64,000 bases of DNA from an uncultured Clostridia bacterium (GTDB taxonomy: Bacteria > Bacillota > Clostridia > Lachnospirales > Anaerotignaceae). Shown here piece after piece: positions 1-9,974 of this stretch; within the stretch, counting starts at the first letter, position 1; each line of letters opens with the position of its first letter. The DNA lies in contig CALWSR010000002.1 of assembly GCA_944384265.1 (NCBI GenBank), positions 131,962 to 195,961 of the forward strand, given 5' to 3'. The notes below the pieces were generated by a model. That model had not been told where the DNA came from and did not search any database. It was given only the letters and a program-made list of their open reading frames with translations. The translations under genes and the position numbers were made by a program.

Positions 1-3000
1 ATGCTTTGGGAGATTCAAAAAGGGACATGGTATCTTTATCCCCCAATGATACACTTTGGGGATTGACTCCTGTTAAATCATAAAGCATACGAATGACAGT
101 AGGGTCGTCATGTCCCAGCAAATCCAATTTCAGCAGTCTGCCGCTGATGGAATGATAATCAAAATGGGTTGTGGTAATGTTGGAATTCATATCATTTGCA
201 GGTCTTTGTATGGGGCAAAATTCATATATATCATGGTCTCGAGGCACAACCATCAATCCCCCCGGGTGCTGTCCTGTTGTTCTTTTGATACCGGTACAGC
301 CCAGCACCAAACGATTGATTTCTGCATTGTGTGCCGTCACTTCTTTGGCATCAAAATATTTTTTTACAAAACCATATGCTGTTTTTTCTGCCAATGTACC
401 TATGGTTCCGGCCTTAAACACATGGCCTGTGCCAAAAAGCTCCTCTGTGTAGGCATGGGCTGTCTGCTGATATTCTCCCGAAAAATTTAAATCAATATCC
501 GGCTCTTTATCTCCGTCAAATCCTAAAAATGTTTCAAAGGGAATGTCATGTCCCTCTTTATGGAGCATGGCACCACAAACAGGGCATTTTTTGTCAGGCA
601 TATCACAGCCGCTGCCCTCCTCCATAGCTGTTTGTTTCACCACCTCCGAATCAAAATCAGAATATTTGCAGCTTGGGCAAACATAATGAGGCGGCAATGA
701 ATTTACTTCTGTAATACCTGCCATATTTGCCACAAAGGAAGAGCCTACGGAGCCACGGGAGCCTACCAAATACCCATCTGCCACCGATTTCCAAACCAGC
801 TTTTGTGCAATGATATACAACACAGAAAAACCGTTTTTGATGATGGAATTTAATTCTTTGTCCAATCTTTGCTGCACAATATCAGGCAGAGGATTGCCAT
901 AAATGGAGGTTGCTTTTTCCATTGTAATTCTTGTCAGCTCCTCTTCTGCTCCCTCAATTTTTGGTGGGAATGTTTCATCAGGTATGGGTTTGATTTTTTC
1001 AATCATATCTGCAATTTTATTTGTATTTGTAATGACAATTTCTCTTGCCTTTTCCTCTCCCAAATATCGAAATTCTTCCAGCATTTCCTCTGTTGTTCTG
1101 TAATACAAGGGTGGTTGATTGTCTGCATCAGAAAACCCCTCTGCCGCCATAATGATTTTTCTGTAAACTGCGTCCTCCGGGTCTATAAAATGGGCATCAC
1201 AGGTTGCCACCACCGGTTTGTGATGCTCTTGTGCCAGTTCTATGATTTTTCTGTTAAAATTTTTAATATCTTCCATAGAATTGACAGCAGTTATCCTTTC
1301 AGATGCAATCATAAACTGATTGTTGCCCAAGGGCTGTATTTCCAAATAATCATAAAAATTTACCAGCTCTTCAATGTATTCCTTTGGCTTGTTATCCAAC
1401 AATGCTCTGTAAAGCTCTCCTGCTTCACAGGCACTTCCTATGATAAGCCCTTCTCTCAGCTTTAAAAATTCACTTTTGGGAATACGGGGACGTCTGAAAT
1501 AATATTGTATGTGGGCCTTAGAAACCAATTCATATAGATTTCTCAGTCCTGTATGATTTTTTACCAATATAATGGCATGATTGGCTTTTAATTTATTATA
1601 ATTGACTGTTCTGCTAGCAAGCACATTGATTTCATCTATATTGATAATGCCCTTTTCTGCCAGCATATCTATGAATTTGATAAAAATTTCTGCTGTTGCT
1701 TCTGCATCGTTTACAGCTCTATGGTGTCCTTCCAATGAAACCCCCAAATGCTCTGCCACAATGTTTAATTTATGTTTTTTTAGCTCCGGCAAAAGTGTTC
1801 TGGACAGCTCCACTGTATCCAGCACAGTATTGTCTACCGAAGGCATACCAAGCACTTCTGCATTGTTTCTGATAAAGCCCACATCAAATCCTGCATTATG
1901 GGCCACCAACACACTGTCACCGCAAAATGCTAAAAACTCTGGCAATACGCTGTCAATCAAAGGTGCATCCTTCAGCATATCGTCTGTAATATTGGTAAGC
2001 TTTACAATTTCCTCAGAAAGTGTCCTTTGAGGATTTACAAATGTGCTAAAGCGTTCTGTAATTTTACCATTTTCCACTTTGACAGCACCAATTTCTGTAA
2101 TTTTGTCGTTTTCTTTGGAAAGGCCTGTGGTTTCAATATCAAATACCACAAAGGATTCGTCCAAGCTTTGTCCTCTTGGACACATCACCACATTGCCCAA
2201 ATCATCTATCAAATAGGCCTCCACACCATATATCACTTTTAAATCAGAACCATTGGCTGCATTCATGGCATCAGGAAAGGCCTGCACAACACCATGGTCT
2301 GTGATGGCAATGGCTTTGTGTCCCCATTCTATGGCACGTTTGATATACTGCTTTACATTCGTCACACCATCCATACTGCTCATTTGTGTGTGTAAATGAA
2401 GCTCCACTCTTTTTTCTTGTGCATAATCCATTCTTTTTGGCGGTGAGGCCGCCTTCATAATATTTTTTGCCATAATATTGATTTCTTTGGCATATTTATC
2501 AAACTGCACATCCCCCTGTACACGAACATATGCGCCGCCTTTTAATATAGATTTTAATTGTTTGTCAAACACATTTTTTTTCACAAAAAATTTGACAGTG
2601 GTGGAATCTGATAAATCTGTGATATCAAATGAAACAATATATTTTTCTCCTTTGATTTCTCTTGTTTCTATATTGAATATGTTTCCTTCAATGATAACCT
2701 TTTCTCCTTCTATTTTGGTATCATATATTTTAGAAACTGTACCGCTGAATTCTTTTCCAAACAAAATACCCTTTGAAACACTTTCTGAAACAGCCTCTGT
2801 TTCTTCAGCAGAGCGAGCCTGCTCCATTTCCATTTGTCTGCTGTTTAATTCCTCCATAAGCTGCTTTTCTTTTGATGTCTGTCTTTGGGATATTTTTTCT
2901 CTTTCCTCTTGCGAAAGGCGAATGTCTTTAAACAGCACAGAAAAATCCATATCTGTTTGATTTTTCAACCATTTTTGTACTTTTTCTGTCATGCCCTTTT

Positions 3001-3412
3001 TATACATATAATAGGCAGTGTTATTTTTTACTCGAATCAAAAGCCTTTTTTCCTCCAGCTCCCAAAAGGCCTCTTTCATAATGCCTTTGCAGACAGGGCT
3101 TTGAGAAGAAATTTCATATACAATATGCTTCCAGCACATTTCAATCACTTCTTTTTCAGACAGCCTTTCTTTGACATGAAAAAAGGGGGCAATCTCCACA
3201 TTTTCCACACCGGGCAGCTGTCGGAGCAGTTCCTGCTGCAGCTGTTGTAATAGGCTTCTTTCCAATATCTCTTCTGAAATCAAATGTAATTCTAAATTTT
3301 TTTGTTTTTTGTGTATAATAATGTTTTTTACCATGGTATTGGCAAAGGCATTTTTAATATCCTCTGAAAGAGATATTTTTTCAAAAACACTGCCAAATGC
3401 TTTGGCTGTCAC
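1..3412 (-). CDS. polC: DNA polymerase III subunit alpha, PolC type (C-terminus beyond window)
   Basis: Main replicative DNA polymerase of low-GC Gram-positives, with a built-in proofreading exonuclease. It reads from a GTG at 3412 behind a GGAGG ribosome site and stays open to the window edge, so about 1137 of the family's roughly 1430 residues are present. Visible are the exonuclease motif FDIETTGLS (about 2117-2150), two cysteine pairs of the polymerase-region zinc motif (CPSC about 670-690, CPVCG about 570-585), the catalytic aspartates in PDIDLNF (about 486-510), and the motif LLGHDDP near 100-125. ispG ends 47 bases upstream on the same strand, so polC is probably the last or near-last gene of the large minus-strand operon. 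Identification is firm; only the missing end is unknown. Confidence 0.97.
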   Translation of the reverse strand, partial: MTAKAFGSVFEKISLSEDIKNAFANTMVKNIIIHKKQKNLELHLISEEILERSLLQQLQQELLRQLPGVENVEIAPFFHVKERLSEKEVIEMCWKHIVYEISSQSPVCKGIMKEAFWELEEKRLLIRVKNNTAYYMYKKGMTEKVQKWLKNQTDMDFSVLFKDIRLSQEEREKISQRQTSKEKQLMEELNSRQMEMEQARSAEETEAVSESVSKGILFGKEFSGTVSKIYDTKIEGEKVIIEGNIFNIETREIKGEKYIVSFDITDLSDSTTVKFFVKKNVFDKQLKSILKGGAYVRVQGDVQFDKYAKEINIMAKNIMKAASPPKRMDYAQEKRVELHLHTQMSSMDGVTNVKQYIKRAIEWGHKAIAITDHGVVQAFPDAMNAANGSDLKVIYGVEAYLIDDLGNVVMCPRGQSLDESFVVFDIETTGLSKENDKITEIGAVKVENGKITERFSTFVNPQRTLSEEIVKLTNITDDMLKDAPLIDSVLPEFLAFCGDSVLVAHNAGFDVGFIRNNAEVLGMPSVDNTVLDTVELSRTLLPELKKHKLNIVAEHLGVSLEGHHRAVNDAEATAEIFIKFIDMLAEKGIINIDEINVLASRTVNYNKLKANHAIILVKNHTGLRNLYELVSKAHIQYYFRRPRIPKSEFLKLREGLIIGSACEAGELYRALLDNKPKEYIEELVNFYDYLEIQPLGNNQFMIASERITAVNSMEDIKNFNRKIIELAQEHHKPVVATCDAHFIDPEDAVYRKIIMAAEGFSDADNQPPLYYRTTEEMLEEFRYLGEEKAREIVITNTNKIADMIEKIKPIPDETFPPKIEGAEEELTRITMEKATSIYGNPLPDIVQQRLDKELNSIIKNGFSVLYIIAQKLVWKSVADGYLVGSRGSVGSSFVANMAGITEVNSLPPHYVCPSCKYSDFDSEVVKQTAMEEGSGCDMPDKKCPVCGAMLHKEGHDIPFETFLGFDGDKEPDIDLNFSGEYQQTAHAYTEELFGTGHVFKAGTIGTLAEKTAYGFVKKYFDAKEVTAHNAEINRLVLGCTGIKRTTGQHPGGLMVVPRDHDIYEFCPIQRPANDMNSNITTTHFDYHSISGRLLKLDLLGHDDPTVIRMLYDLTGVNPQSVSLGDKDTMSLFESPKA

Positions 3413-3459
3413 AGCACTCCCTCCTTTTGCATTGTCATTTGACTGTTACAGTTGCATGA

Positions 3460-4512
3460 TTACATTTTTTCAATTTCTTTCATCAATTCTTCTATCAAAT
3501 TTGCCTCCGGCACTTTTCGGAGTATCTCTCCTTTTTTAAACAAAAGCCCTTCTCCTCTTCCTCCGGCAATGCCAATGTCTGCCTCTCTTGCTTCTCCCGG
3601 ACCATTGACCACACAGCCCATCACAGCCACTTTGATGTTTTTATCCAGCTCTTTGCATTTTTGCTCCACTTCATTTGCAATGGAAATCAAATCAATTTGT
3701 GTTCTGCCGCAGGTGGGACAGGAAATAAATTCCACACCGCCCTCCAGCATACCCAAGCTTTTTAATATCTCCTTTGCCGCTTTGATTTCCTCCACTGGGT
3801 CGCCTGTCAACGACACTCTTATGGTATCTCCGATACCTCTTGATAATATGGCACCAATGCCCACTGCTGACTTAATGGTGCCGCTATATATGGTCCCTGC
3901 CTCTGTAATGCCTACATGGATGGCATAGGGAATCTGCTCTGAAAGCAATGTATATGCCTCTATACTAAACGGAACGTCGGAGGCTTTGATAGATACTACA
4001 ATATCAAAAAAGTTATATTTTTCCAATAGCCTTACATGGCGCAATGCACTTTCCACCAATCCCTGAGGCGTCACACCGCCATATTTTTCAATAAAATCCT
4101 TTTCCAATGAACCACTGTTGACGCCAATGCGAATGGGAATGCCTCTTTGCTTTGCTTTTTCCGCCACTTCCTTGATACGGCTTTCGCTGCCAATGTTTCC
4201 CGGATTGATACGCACTTTATCAATGCCCAAATCCATCACAGACAATGCCAATCTATAATCAAAATGAATATCTGCCACCAAAGGAATGTGTATTTTATTT
4301 TTGATTTTTTTTATGGCTTGAGCTGCCTCCATATCAGGCACTGCTACCCTCACCATTTGACAGCCTGCATTTTCCAATGCCAGTATTTGTTTGACTGTTT
4401 TTTCCACATCTCTTGTATCTGTATTGCACATAGACTGTATGACAATAGGTGCATTTCCTCCGATTGTCAGTCCTCCCACATTTACAGCTTTTGTCTTTTT
4501 TCTTTCTTTCAC
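3460..4512 (-). CDS. ispG: 4-hydroxy-3-methylbut-2-enyl diphosphate synthase (flavodoxin)
   Basis: Penultimate enzyme of the non-mevalonate (MEP) isoprenoid pathway, converting methylerythritol cyclodiphosphate to HMBPP with a [4Fe-4S] cluster. The 350-residue protein has the family's usual bacterial length. The cluster cysteines are visible in CPTCGRTQ (about residues 265-272) and CVVNGPGEA (about 300-308). The start is a GTG preceded by AAGGAG about 11 bases upstream. A hairpin with a T-run separates it from rseP, so it may be transcribed both by read-through and from its own signal. Together with dxr two genes upstream and uppS further up, it shows that this operon carries much of isoprenoid and cell-wall lipid carrier synthesis. 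Confidence 0.97.
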   Translation of the reverse strand: MKERKKTKAVNVGGLTIGGNAPIVIQSMCNTDTRDVEKTVKQILALENAGCQMVRVAVPDMEAAQAIKKIKNKIHIPLVADIHFDYRLALSVMDLGIDKVRINPGNIGSESRIKEVAEKAKQRGIPIRIGVNSGSLEKDFIEKYGGVTPQGLVESALRHVRLLEKYNFFDIVVSIKASDVPFSIEAYTLLSEQIPYAIHVGITEAGTIYSGTIKSAVGIGAILSRGIGDTIRVSLTGDPVEEIKAAKEILKSLGMLEGGVEFISCPTCGRTQIDLISIANEVEQKCKELDKNIKVAVMGCVVNGPGEAREADIGIAGGRGEGLLFKKGEILRKVPEANLIEELMKEIEKM

Positions 4513-4537
4513 CGGTTATACACTCCTTTTTGCAATC

Positions 4538-4582
4538 AAAAAACACTCCAAAACCATTATAGCACGGCGGAGTGTTTTTTTT
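4538..4582 (-). terminator. intrinsic terminator or attenuator between rseP and ispG
   Basis: Inverted repeat AAAACACTCC / GGAGTGTTTT (4540-4549 and 4569-4578) with T-runs on both sides, so it would work on either strand. It lies inside the operon, directly after the rseP stop, and would reduce rather than abolish expression of ispG and polC. Confidence 0.75.
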
Positions 4583-4586
4583 AATA

Positions 4587-5681
4587 CTAGCCTATAAAAA
4601 TTTTTGTAATGTCATTATACATAATAAATACCATAAAAGCCATCAAAAAAACAAATCCTGCAAAATGGACTCTGCCCTCCATTTCCGGGTTTACAGGCTT
4701 TCTGCGGATTGCCTCCAAAAATAAAAATACAAGACGTCCCCCATCCATGGCAGGTATGGGAAACAGATTTAACACACCTAAATTGGCACTCAAAACAGCA
4801 CCAATATATAATATATTTTGTACTGCTGCACCAATGCTGTGTTCTATGCCGGCCTCATAGCTATCTCCTACAATTTGAAAAATCCCTATGGGGCCGGAAA
4901 TTTCTTCCTTGGAAGCGTGGAATGTAAATACCTTTGCCAATCCCATAGCAGTATAACGTACATAAAACACCATCGTATCAAAGCTGTATGTGATGGTATC
5001 CCACAGTCCTGCTTTTTCATAGCCATTCCTATTCTCCTCTTGCAAAAACATACCACTTTTTATCAAAGGTGTAAATCCCATCAAATACCTTCCCGAGCCA
5101 TTTTCGTCCAATTTTGGGGTTATGGTAAATTCCATTGTTCTGCCGTTTCGCAGTACTTCTACTTTTACCGGCTCTCCTGTGTTTTCAGCCATTATCATTT
5201 GCACATCGTCATAAATATAAACATTTTTTTCATTTATTTTTTTAATCACATCTCCCGGCTGCATTCCTGCCGCTTCCGCAGGATATCCGGCAGAAAGCTC
5301 TACAACCTCCGGCTTTACCACAATTGTTGTAGAAACAATGCAAATGATAAGCACCATTGCCAACACAAAATTCATAAAAGGACCTGCGGCAATCACTGCA
5401 ATTCTTGCCCAAACGCCTTTGCTGCCAAAGCTTCTTTCTGATGTTTTTTCTGTATCCTCTTCCCCCAGCATACGGCAAAAGCCTCCTATGGGAAATGCTC
5501 TTAGAGAATATACTGTTTCTCCCATTTGCCTTGAAAAAAGCACAGGCCCCATGCCTACTGCAAATTCCTCCACCAATATACCGCTTCTTTTTGCCACAAT
5601 AAAATGTCCAAATTCATGTATAATCACAATAATACTTAATACAATCACAGAGATGAGTATCGCTGGTATACTAGACAACAT
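4587..5681 (-). CDS. rseP: RIP-type membrane zinc metalloprotease (site-2 protease)
   Basis: Intramembrane protease that cleaves anti-sigma factors and leftover signal peptides within the membrane. The zinc motif HEFGH is at about residues 22-26 inside the first membrane segment; a PDZ domain follows at about 125-200, and the second conserved motif NLFPIPAMDGG with its zinc-ligand Asp lies near 310-320. The 364-residue length and multi-helix layout are typical. It sits between dxr and ispG, the common position in Clostridia and Bacilli. An anti-sigma factor gene is present elsewhere in the window (54.1-54.5 kb) and could be a substrate, but nothing in the sequence shows it. The ribosome site is weak (AGGCAGG), suggesting coupling to dxr. 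Confidence 0.95.
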   Translation of the reverse strand: MLSSIPAILISVIVLSIIVIIHEFGHFIVAKRSGILVEEFAVGMGPVLFSRQMGETVYSLRAFPIGGFCRMLGEEDTEKTSERSFGSKGVWARIAVIAAGPFMNFVLAMVLIICIVSTTIVVKPEVVELSAGYPAEAAGMQPGDVIKKINEKNVYIYDDVQMIMAENTGEPVKVEVLRNGRTMEFTITPKLDENGSGRYLMGFTPLIKSGMFLQEENRNGYEKAGLWDTITYSFDTMVFYVRYTAMGLAKVFTFHASKEEISGPIGIFQIVGDSYEAGIEHSIGAAVQNILYIGAVLSANLGVLNLFPIPAMDGGRLVFLFLEAIRRKPVNPEMEGRVHFAGFVFLMAFMVFIMYNDITKIFIG

Positions 5682-5703
5682 ATGTGCTTATCGCCTGCCT
5701 TTC

Positions 5704-6846
5704 TTACATATTATTTTCTGCAAAATTTCTTGCCCATCTGTCAGCGGCAAGTAAATCCTCCAATGTATAGTTTTCTTTTACAGTATATGCATTCATGGTT
5801 TTTTCTATTAGCTTTGCAATGTCCAAAAAACCGATTTTTTTCTCTATAAATTTTCTGACGGCCACTTCATTGGCACTGTTTAAAACAGCAGGCATTGTGC
5901 CGCCTATTTTCAATGCCCGAAATGCCAATGACAGACAAGAAAATGTTTCAAAATCCGGTTTTTCAAATGTCATGGTATTTCTTTTTAAAAAATCTATTTT
6001 GGGATAATCATTTTTGATTCTTTCAGGGTATGTTAAAGCATATTGTATAGGCACCTTCATATCCGGTTCTCCTATTTGTGCTATCACTGCACCATCTTCA
6101 TATTCTACTGCCGAATGTATAATGCTTTGCGGATGGACCAGCACTTCAATTTGGTCCACCGAAACATCAAAAAGCCATTTTGCCTCCATCACCTCCAAGC
6201 CTTTGTTCATCAGTGTTGCAGAATCAATGGTTATTTTTTTTCCCATGTCCCAGTTGGGATGCTTCAAAGCATCCTCCACAGTCACATTTTCCAGCTCCTG
6301 TTTTGTTTTGCCCAAAAAAGGTCCTCCTGATGCTGTCAACAAAATTCTTCTTATACTATTTTTCTGATTGCCCTGCAAGCATTGAAATATGGCAGAGTGT
6401 TCACTGTCCATAGGATAGAGTGTCACTTTTTTCTTTTTGATTTCATCCATCACCAGCTGGCCTGCCGAAACAAGTGTTTCTTTGTTTGCCAATGCAATGT
6501 CTTTTCCATGGCGTATGGCCTCAAATGTAGGCTCCAGCCCCACATTGCCCACCACAGAGGTCACAACCATATCCACTTCCTTCATGGTTGCCACCTCCAC
6601 AAGGCCTTCCATGCCCCAAAGCACAGACACCGGCTCTCCTGCCAGTCTTTCTCTCAGCTGCAATGCTCTGCCCATGTTCATCATAGCAATTTTAGCAGGA
6701 CGGTAGGTATAATATTGCTTTTCCATCCCTTTTACATTTTCATTGCCTGTCAATCCGGCAACTCTGATATTCCCCAAATTTTTCACAACCTCCAGCGTCT
6801 GTGTTCCCACAGAACCGGTAGAACCCAATATACTTATGGTTTTCAA
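5704..6846 (-). CDS. dxr: 1-deoxy-D-xylulose 5-phosphate reductoisomerase
   Basis: Second enzyme of the MEP pathway: it rearranges and reduces DXP to methylerythritol 4-phosphate using NADPH. The N-terminal NADPH-binding motif GSTGSVGTQ is at residues 8-16, the metal-binding MDSEHSA near 146-152, and the conserved substrate-binding HPNWDMG segment near 197-203. The 380-residue length is normal. Translation appears to begin at TTG (6846) behind GAGGTG, an unusual start codon for a housekeeping gene. cdsA ends 16 bases upstream. Confidence 0.97.
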   Translation of the reverse strand: MKTISILGSTGSVGTQTLEVVKNLGNIRVAGLTGNENVKGMEKQYYTYRPAKIAMMNMGRALQLRERLAGEPVSVLWGMEGLVEVATMKEVDMVVTSVVGNVGLEPTFEAIRHGKDIALANKETLVSAGQLVMDEIKKKKVTLYPMDSEHSAIFQCLQGNQKNSIRRILLTASGGPFLGKTKQELENVTVEDALKHPNWDMGKKITIDSATLMNKGLEVMEAKWLFDVSVDQIEVLVHPQSIIHSAVEYEDGAVIAQIGEPDMKVPIQYALTYPERIKNDYPKIDFLKRNTMTFEKPDFETFSCLSLAFRALKIGGTMPAVLNSANEVAVRKFIEKKIGFLDIAKLIEKTMNAYTVKENYTLEDLLAADRWARNFAENNM

Positions 6847-6862
6847 AAAATCACCTCAAAAT

Positions 6863-7681
6863 TTATAAATCTATATGCATCAAAAACAGCATGATATAAT
6901 AAACAACGGGCGCTGTCAAAAGTACACTGTCAAAACGGTCTAATATTCCCCCATGCCCTGGTATCAGCTTTCCAAAATCCTTTATGCCTGTATAGCGTTT
7001 CATGGCAGAGGCTGCCAAATCTCCTATTTGCGAAAGCACAGAACCAAAAACGCCTGTCAGCCCACAAAGCAAAAACACATTCACCTCTTGCAGAGGAAAT
7101 GTTTTCTGTATCAGCCAGCCATACAGCAATGACAGCACCGTTGCCGTCAAAATGCCCCCAATGGAACCCTCTACTGTTTTTTTGGGGCTGAGTGTGGGTA
7201 TCAGCTTATGCTTTCCTATGCTCACACCTGTAAAATAAGCCCCTGTATCACAGCCCCATGCTGTGATAAAAGCCAGCCATACAAAAGCATTGCCATATGT
7301 GTAGCAACGAATCAAAAAGACATGGGAAAGCAAAAACATAACATAAAAAAAGCCAAAAAAACCCAGCATTGCTTCCTCTGCATTTGTTTTATTGTGAAAA
7401 AGAACAGCATAAATCAGCAATATCAGCAAAAACAAAGAAACAAATACATTAAACATATTTTGCCAGTTAATAATATAGTCAATCCAAATCATATATACAA
7501 CGGCAAAAAAATATCCGATATATTGCACACCCTTGCTTTTTAAACCAAAGGCGTGATAAAATTCATACATACCAATCAGCCCTGCTAATGTAATGGCAAT
7601 CTGTAAGGCAACACCGCCATACACTATCAAAAAAATCAGTATGGGCAGTCCAACAACACTTGAAAGAATTCTAATTCCCAT
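6863..7681 (-). CDS. cdsA: phosphatidate cytidylyltransferase
   Basis: Membrane enzyme making CDP-diacylglycerol from phosphatidate and CTP, the entry to bacterial phospholipids. The 272-residue protein is almost entirely hydrophobic with about seven or eight membrane segments, and carries the family signature near the C-terminus (KDFGKLIPGHGGILDRFDS, about residues 234-252) with the conserved Gly-His-Gly-Gly and Asp. It lies 18 bases after uppS in the canonical uppS-cdsA-dxr order; the ribosome site AAGGGGGA is well placed. Confidence 0.96.
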   Translation of the reverse strand: MGIRILSSVVGLPILIFLIVYGGVALQIAITLAGLIGMYEFYHAFGLKSKGVQYIGYFFAVVYMIWIDYIINWQNMFNVFVSLFLLILLIYAVLFHNKTNAEEAMLGFFGFFYVMFLLSHVFLIRCYTYGNAFVWLAFITAWGCDTGAYFTGVSIGKHKLIPTLSPKKTVEGSIGGILTATVLSLLYGWLIQKTFPLQEVNVFLLCGLTGVFGSVLSQIGDLAASAMKRYTGIKDFGKLIPGHGGILDRFDSVLLTAPVVYYIMLFLMHIDL

Positions 7682-7699
7682 ATTGTTTCCCCCTTTTTG

Positions 7700-8449
7700 T
7701 TATTTTCTGCCTCCAAAACGTCGTTCTCTGTTTTGATAGTGATAAATTGCTTGTTTCAAATCGTTTTCTGTAAAATCAGGCCACAATTTTTCCACAAAAC
7801 ACAGCTCGGAATAGGCAATCTGCCAAAGCAGAAAGTTGCTGATGCGCTGCTCTCCGCTGGTGCGAATCAGCAGCTCCGGGTCCGGTATATTGGCCGTATC
7901 CAAATATTGCTCCAGCTCCTTTTCTCCAATTTCTTCCGGAGCATATCTGCCCTCTGCCACTGCTTGGCTTAATTTGCCAATGGCTCTTAAAAGCTCATCT
8001 CTTCCGCCATAATTTAAAGCAATGTGCAGATTCATGCCTGTTTTTTCATTTGTCAATCTTTCCAGCTCTATAATTTGCTGCTGTATGTCTTTATCCAATG
8101 GCAAAATATTTCCTATGATATGCACACGCACATTGTCATTTTTTGCTCGTTCAATATAATTTTTTAAATATTCTCTCAACAAATCCATAATGCCCTTTAT
8201 TTCTTCTTCCGAACGCTTCCAGTTTTCCGTAGAAAAGGCATATACTGTCAAATGCTGCACGCCCAAATCAATGGCTGCCTGAGAGATTTTTTCCAATGCT
8301 TGGGCGCCTGCTTTATGCCCGGCTTTTTTTGGCAATGCTCTTTTGCTTGCCCATCTGCCATTGCCATCCATAATAATGGCAATATGCTTTGGTATATTTT
8401 TTTCGTCCAGCTCCATTTGTTCTTTATTGTTATTAAAAAACGGAAACAT
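7700..8449 (-). CDS. uppS: isoprenyl transferase (undecaprenyl diphosphate synthase)
   Basis: Cis-prenyltransferase that extends farnesyl diphosphate with isopentenyl units to the C55 carrier for peptidoglycan. The catalytic motif IIMDGNGRWA is at about residues 25-34 and the C-terminal signature LLIRTSGEQRISNFLLWQ at about 193-210, including the Arg and Ser that bind diphosphate. Length 249 residues is normal. GGAGG lies 7 bases before the ATG. It uses the building blocks made by the ispG and dxr products of the same operon. Confidence 0.97.
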   Translation of the reverse strand: MFPFFNNNKEQMELDEKNIPKHIAIIMDGNGRWASKRALPKKAGHKAGAQALEKISQAAIDLGVQHLTVYAFSTENWKRSEEEIKGIMDLLREYLKNYIERAKNDNVRVHIIGNILPLDKDIQQQIIELERLTNEKTGMNLHIALNYGGRDELLRAIGKLSQAVAEGRYAPEEIGEKELEQYLDTANIPDPELLIRTSGEQRISNFLLWQIAYSELCFVEKLWPDFTENDLKQAIYHYQNRERRFGGRK

Positions 8450-8503
8450 AATCGCCCCTCCCTAAGTCCCCAGCTGCCTTATGGCGAGGGGATAATACAA
8501 TAA

Positions 8504-8532
8504 GGACAGAAAGGCATAATGCTTTTCTGTCC
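8504..8532. terminator. hairpin between frr and uppS
   Basis: Inverted repeat GGACAGAAA / TTTTCTGTCC with a short loop. The T-run follows on the plus-strand side; on the transcribed minus strand the tail is only TTATTGTATT, so it would be a weak terminator, an RNA-processing site or a stability element within the operon. Confidence 0.45.
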
Positions 8533-8550
8533 CTTTTTATAGCATACGTT

Positions 8551-9105
8551 TTATACAGACATAATGTCTTTACATTTTGCCTCACATTTTTTGTCAACTT
8601 CTCCAACATATTTATCTGTTATTTTTTGTACCTTGTCTTCCAGGTCTTTTAATTCATCCTCCGGAATTTCTTTTTTCTTTTCCATTTTTTTGAATGTATC
8701 TATGGCGTCTCTGCGAATGTTGCGAAGGGCTACCTTTGCATTTTCCGCTTTTTTCTTGACATCCTTTGTCAATTCCTTTCTTCTTTCCTCTGTCAGCTCC
8801 GGAAATACCAAACGGATTACCTTTCCGTCATTTCCTGGGTTAATGCCCAAATCAGAAGCAGAAATGGCCTTTGCAATTTCCTTCAGCATAGAGCTGTCCC
8901 AAGGCTGAATCTGAATCAGTCTTGCCTCTGGCACAGTTACATTTCCCACTTGATTGATGGGTGTAGGTGTTCCATAATAATCTACTGTAATTTTGTCTAA
9001 CACATGAGGATTTGCACGACCTGCACGAATTGTAATATATTCTCCTTCCAAAGAAGCCAATGTCTTTTTCATTTTGTCTTCATAAACCGTTGTGTCTGCT
9101 GCCAT
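8551..9105 (-). CDS. frr: ribosome recycling factor
   Basis: Splits post-termination ribosomes together with EF-G. The 184-residue protein matches the family across its length: the conserved N-terminal core ([19 protein letters not shown], about residues 27-45), the hinge and the triple-helix bundle ending in KCKDIMSV. A first ATG at 9111 touches the AGGAGGA ribosome site (9112-9118) with no spacing, so the second ATG at 9105, 7 bases from GGAGG, is the likely start. It follows pyrH by 28 bases, the usual pyrH-frr pair. Confidence 0.97.
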   Translation of the reverse strand: MAADTTVYEDKMKKTLASLEGEYITIRAGRANPHVLDKITVDYYGTPTPINQVGNVTVPEARLIQIQPWDSSMLKEIAKAISASDLGINPGNDGKVIRLVFPELTEERRKELTKDVKKKAENAKVALRNIRRDAIDTFKKMEKKKEIPEDELKDLEDKVQKITDKYVGEVDKKCEAKCKDIMSV

Positions 9106-9133
9106 AATCATTCCTCCTATTTTTTTATGTTGT

Positions 9134-9838
9134 TTAAGCTGTTACCACTGTGCCGATTTTTTCACCGTTTACTGCACGAATGATGCTGTCTGTTTCATTC
9201 AGACCAAATATCACAACAGGAATTTTGCGCTCAAAGCAAAGATTTGCTGCTGCCATATCAATCACTTTTAAATTGTTTTTTACAATATCTGCCGATTTGA
9301 TGCAGTCTATTTTTTTTGCATTTGCATTGACAGCGGGGTCGCTGTCATAAACGCCGTCTATATTTTTTGCAAAAAACAAACCGTCTGCATCCAACTCCGC
9401 ACCTCTGAGAGCTGTGATGGTATCTGTGGAAAAGAAAGGATGTCCCAAGCCTCCGGCAAATATGACAACCCTGCCCTGCTGCAAATGGGCCAAAGCTCTT
9501 TCCTTTGAAAACAGCTCTGTCATAGTACCCACAGCAAAAGGAGTCTGCACCACGGCACTGATTCCCTTTTGCTCCAATGCATCAGCTACATATATGGCAT
9601 TCATCACCGTAGCCAGCATACCAATCTGGTCTGCTTTGGTTCTGTCCATTTGCGCATCCACACTTCTTCCCCGCCAAAAATTGCCGCCGCCTATGACAAT
9701 ACAAATTTGTGTTCCTTTTTGCAAAACCACACCAATTTGTCTAATCAGCTCTTCAATGACCGGCTGAAAAAATGTGACATGGGATTGTCCTCCGGCTAAA
9801 GCCTCTCCGCTGATTTTTAATATGATTCTCTTATACAT
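9134..9838 (-). CDS. pyrH: UMP kinase
   Basis: Hexameric amino-acid-kinase-fold enzyme phosphorylating UMP to UDP, regulated in most bacteria by GTP and UTP. The N-terminal KISGEALAG phosphate loop, the GGGNFWRG segment (about residues 49-56) and the conserved [19 protein letters not shown] near 150-168 identify it. The open frame extends 11 codons upstream, but the ATG at 9838 has AAAGGAGG at proper spacing and gives the typical start MYKRIILK, so I begin there (234 residues). Confidence 0.97.
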   Translation of the reverse strand: MYKRIILKISGEALAGGQSHVTFFQPVIEELIRQIGVVLQKGTQICIVIGGGNFWRGRSVDAQMDRTKADQIGMLATVMNAIYVADALEQKGISAVVQTPFAVGTMTELFSKERALAHLQQGRVVIFAGGLGHPFFSTDTITALRGAELDADGLFFAKNIDGVYDSDPAVNANAKKIDCIKSADIVKNNLKVIDMAAANLCFERKIPVVIFGLNETDSIIRAVNGEKIGTVVTA

Positions 9839-9928
9839 CAAAACAGCTCCTCCTTTATAAATGTACCACACAACCGTTTAAAATGCTATATTTTTTTCAA
9901 TTTCTGTCATTTTTCTTATAAAAATTCC

Positions 9929-9968
9929 TAAAAAAAGGAAACACGCAATAGGCAATGTTTCCTTTTTT
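9929..9968 (-). terminator. terminator after tsf
   Basis: Stem GGAAACA / TGTTTCC (9937-9943 and 9956-9962) immediately after the tsf stop codon, followed on the minus strand by a run of T. It separates tsf from pyrH; pyrH and the downstream genes would then depend on read-through or on a promoter in the 9.84-9.93 kb gap that I cannot identify with confidence. Confidence 0.8.
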
Positions 9969-9974
9969 CTTTTG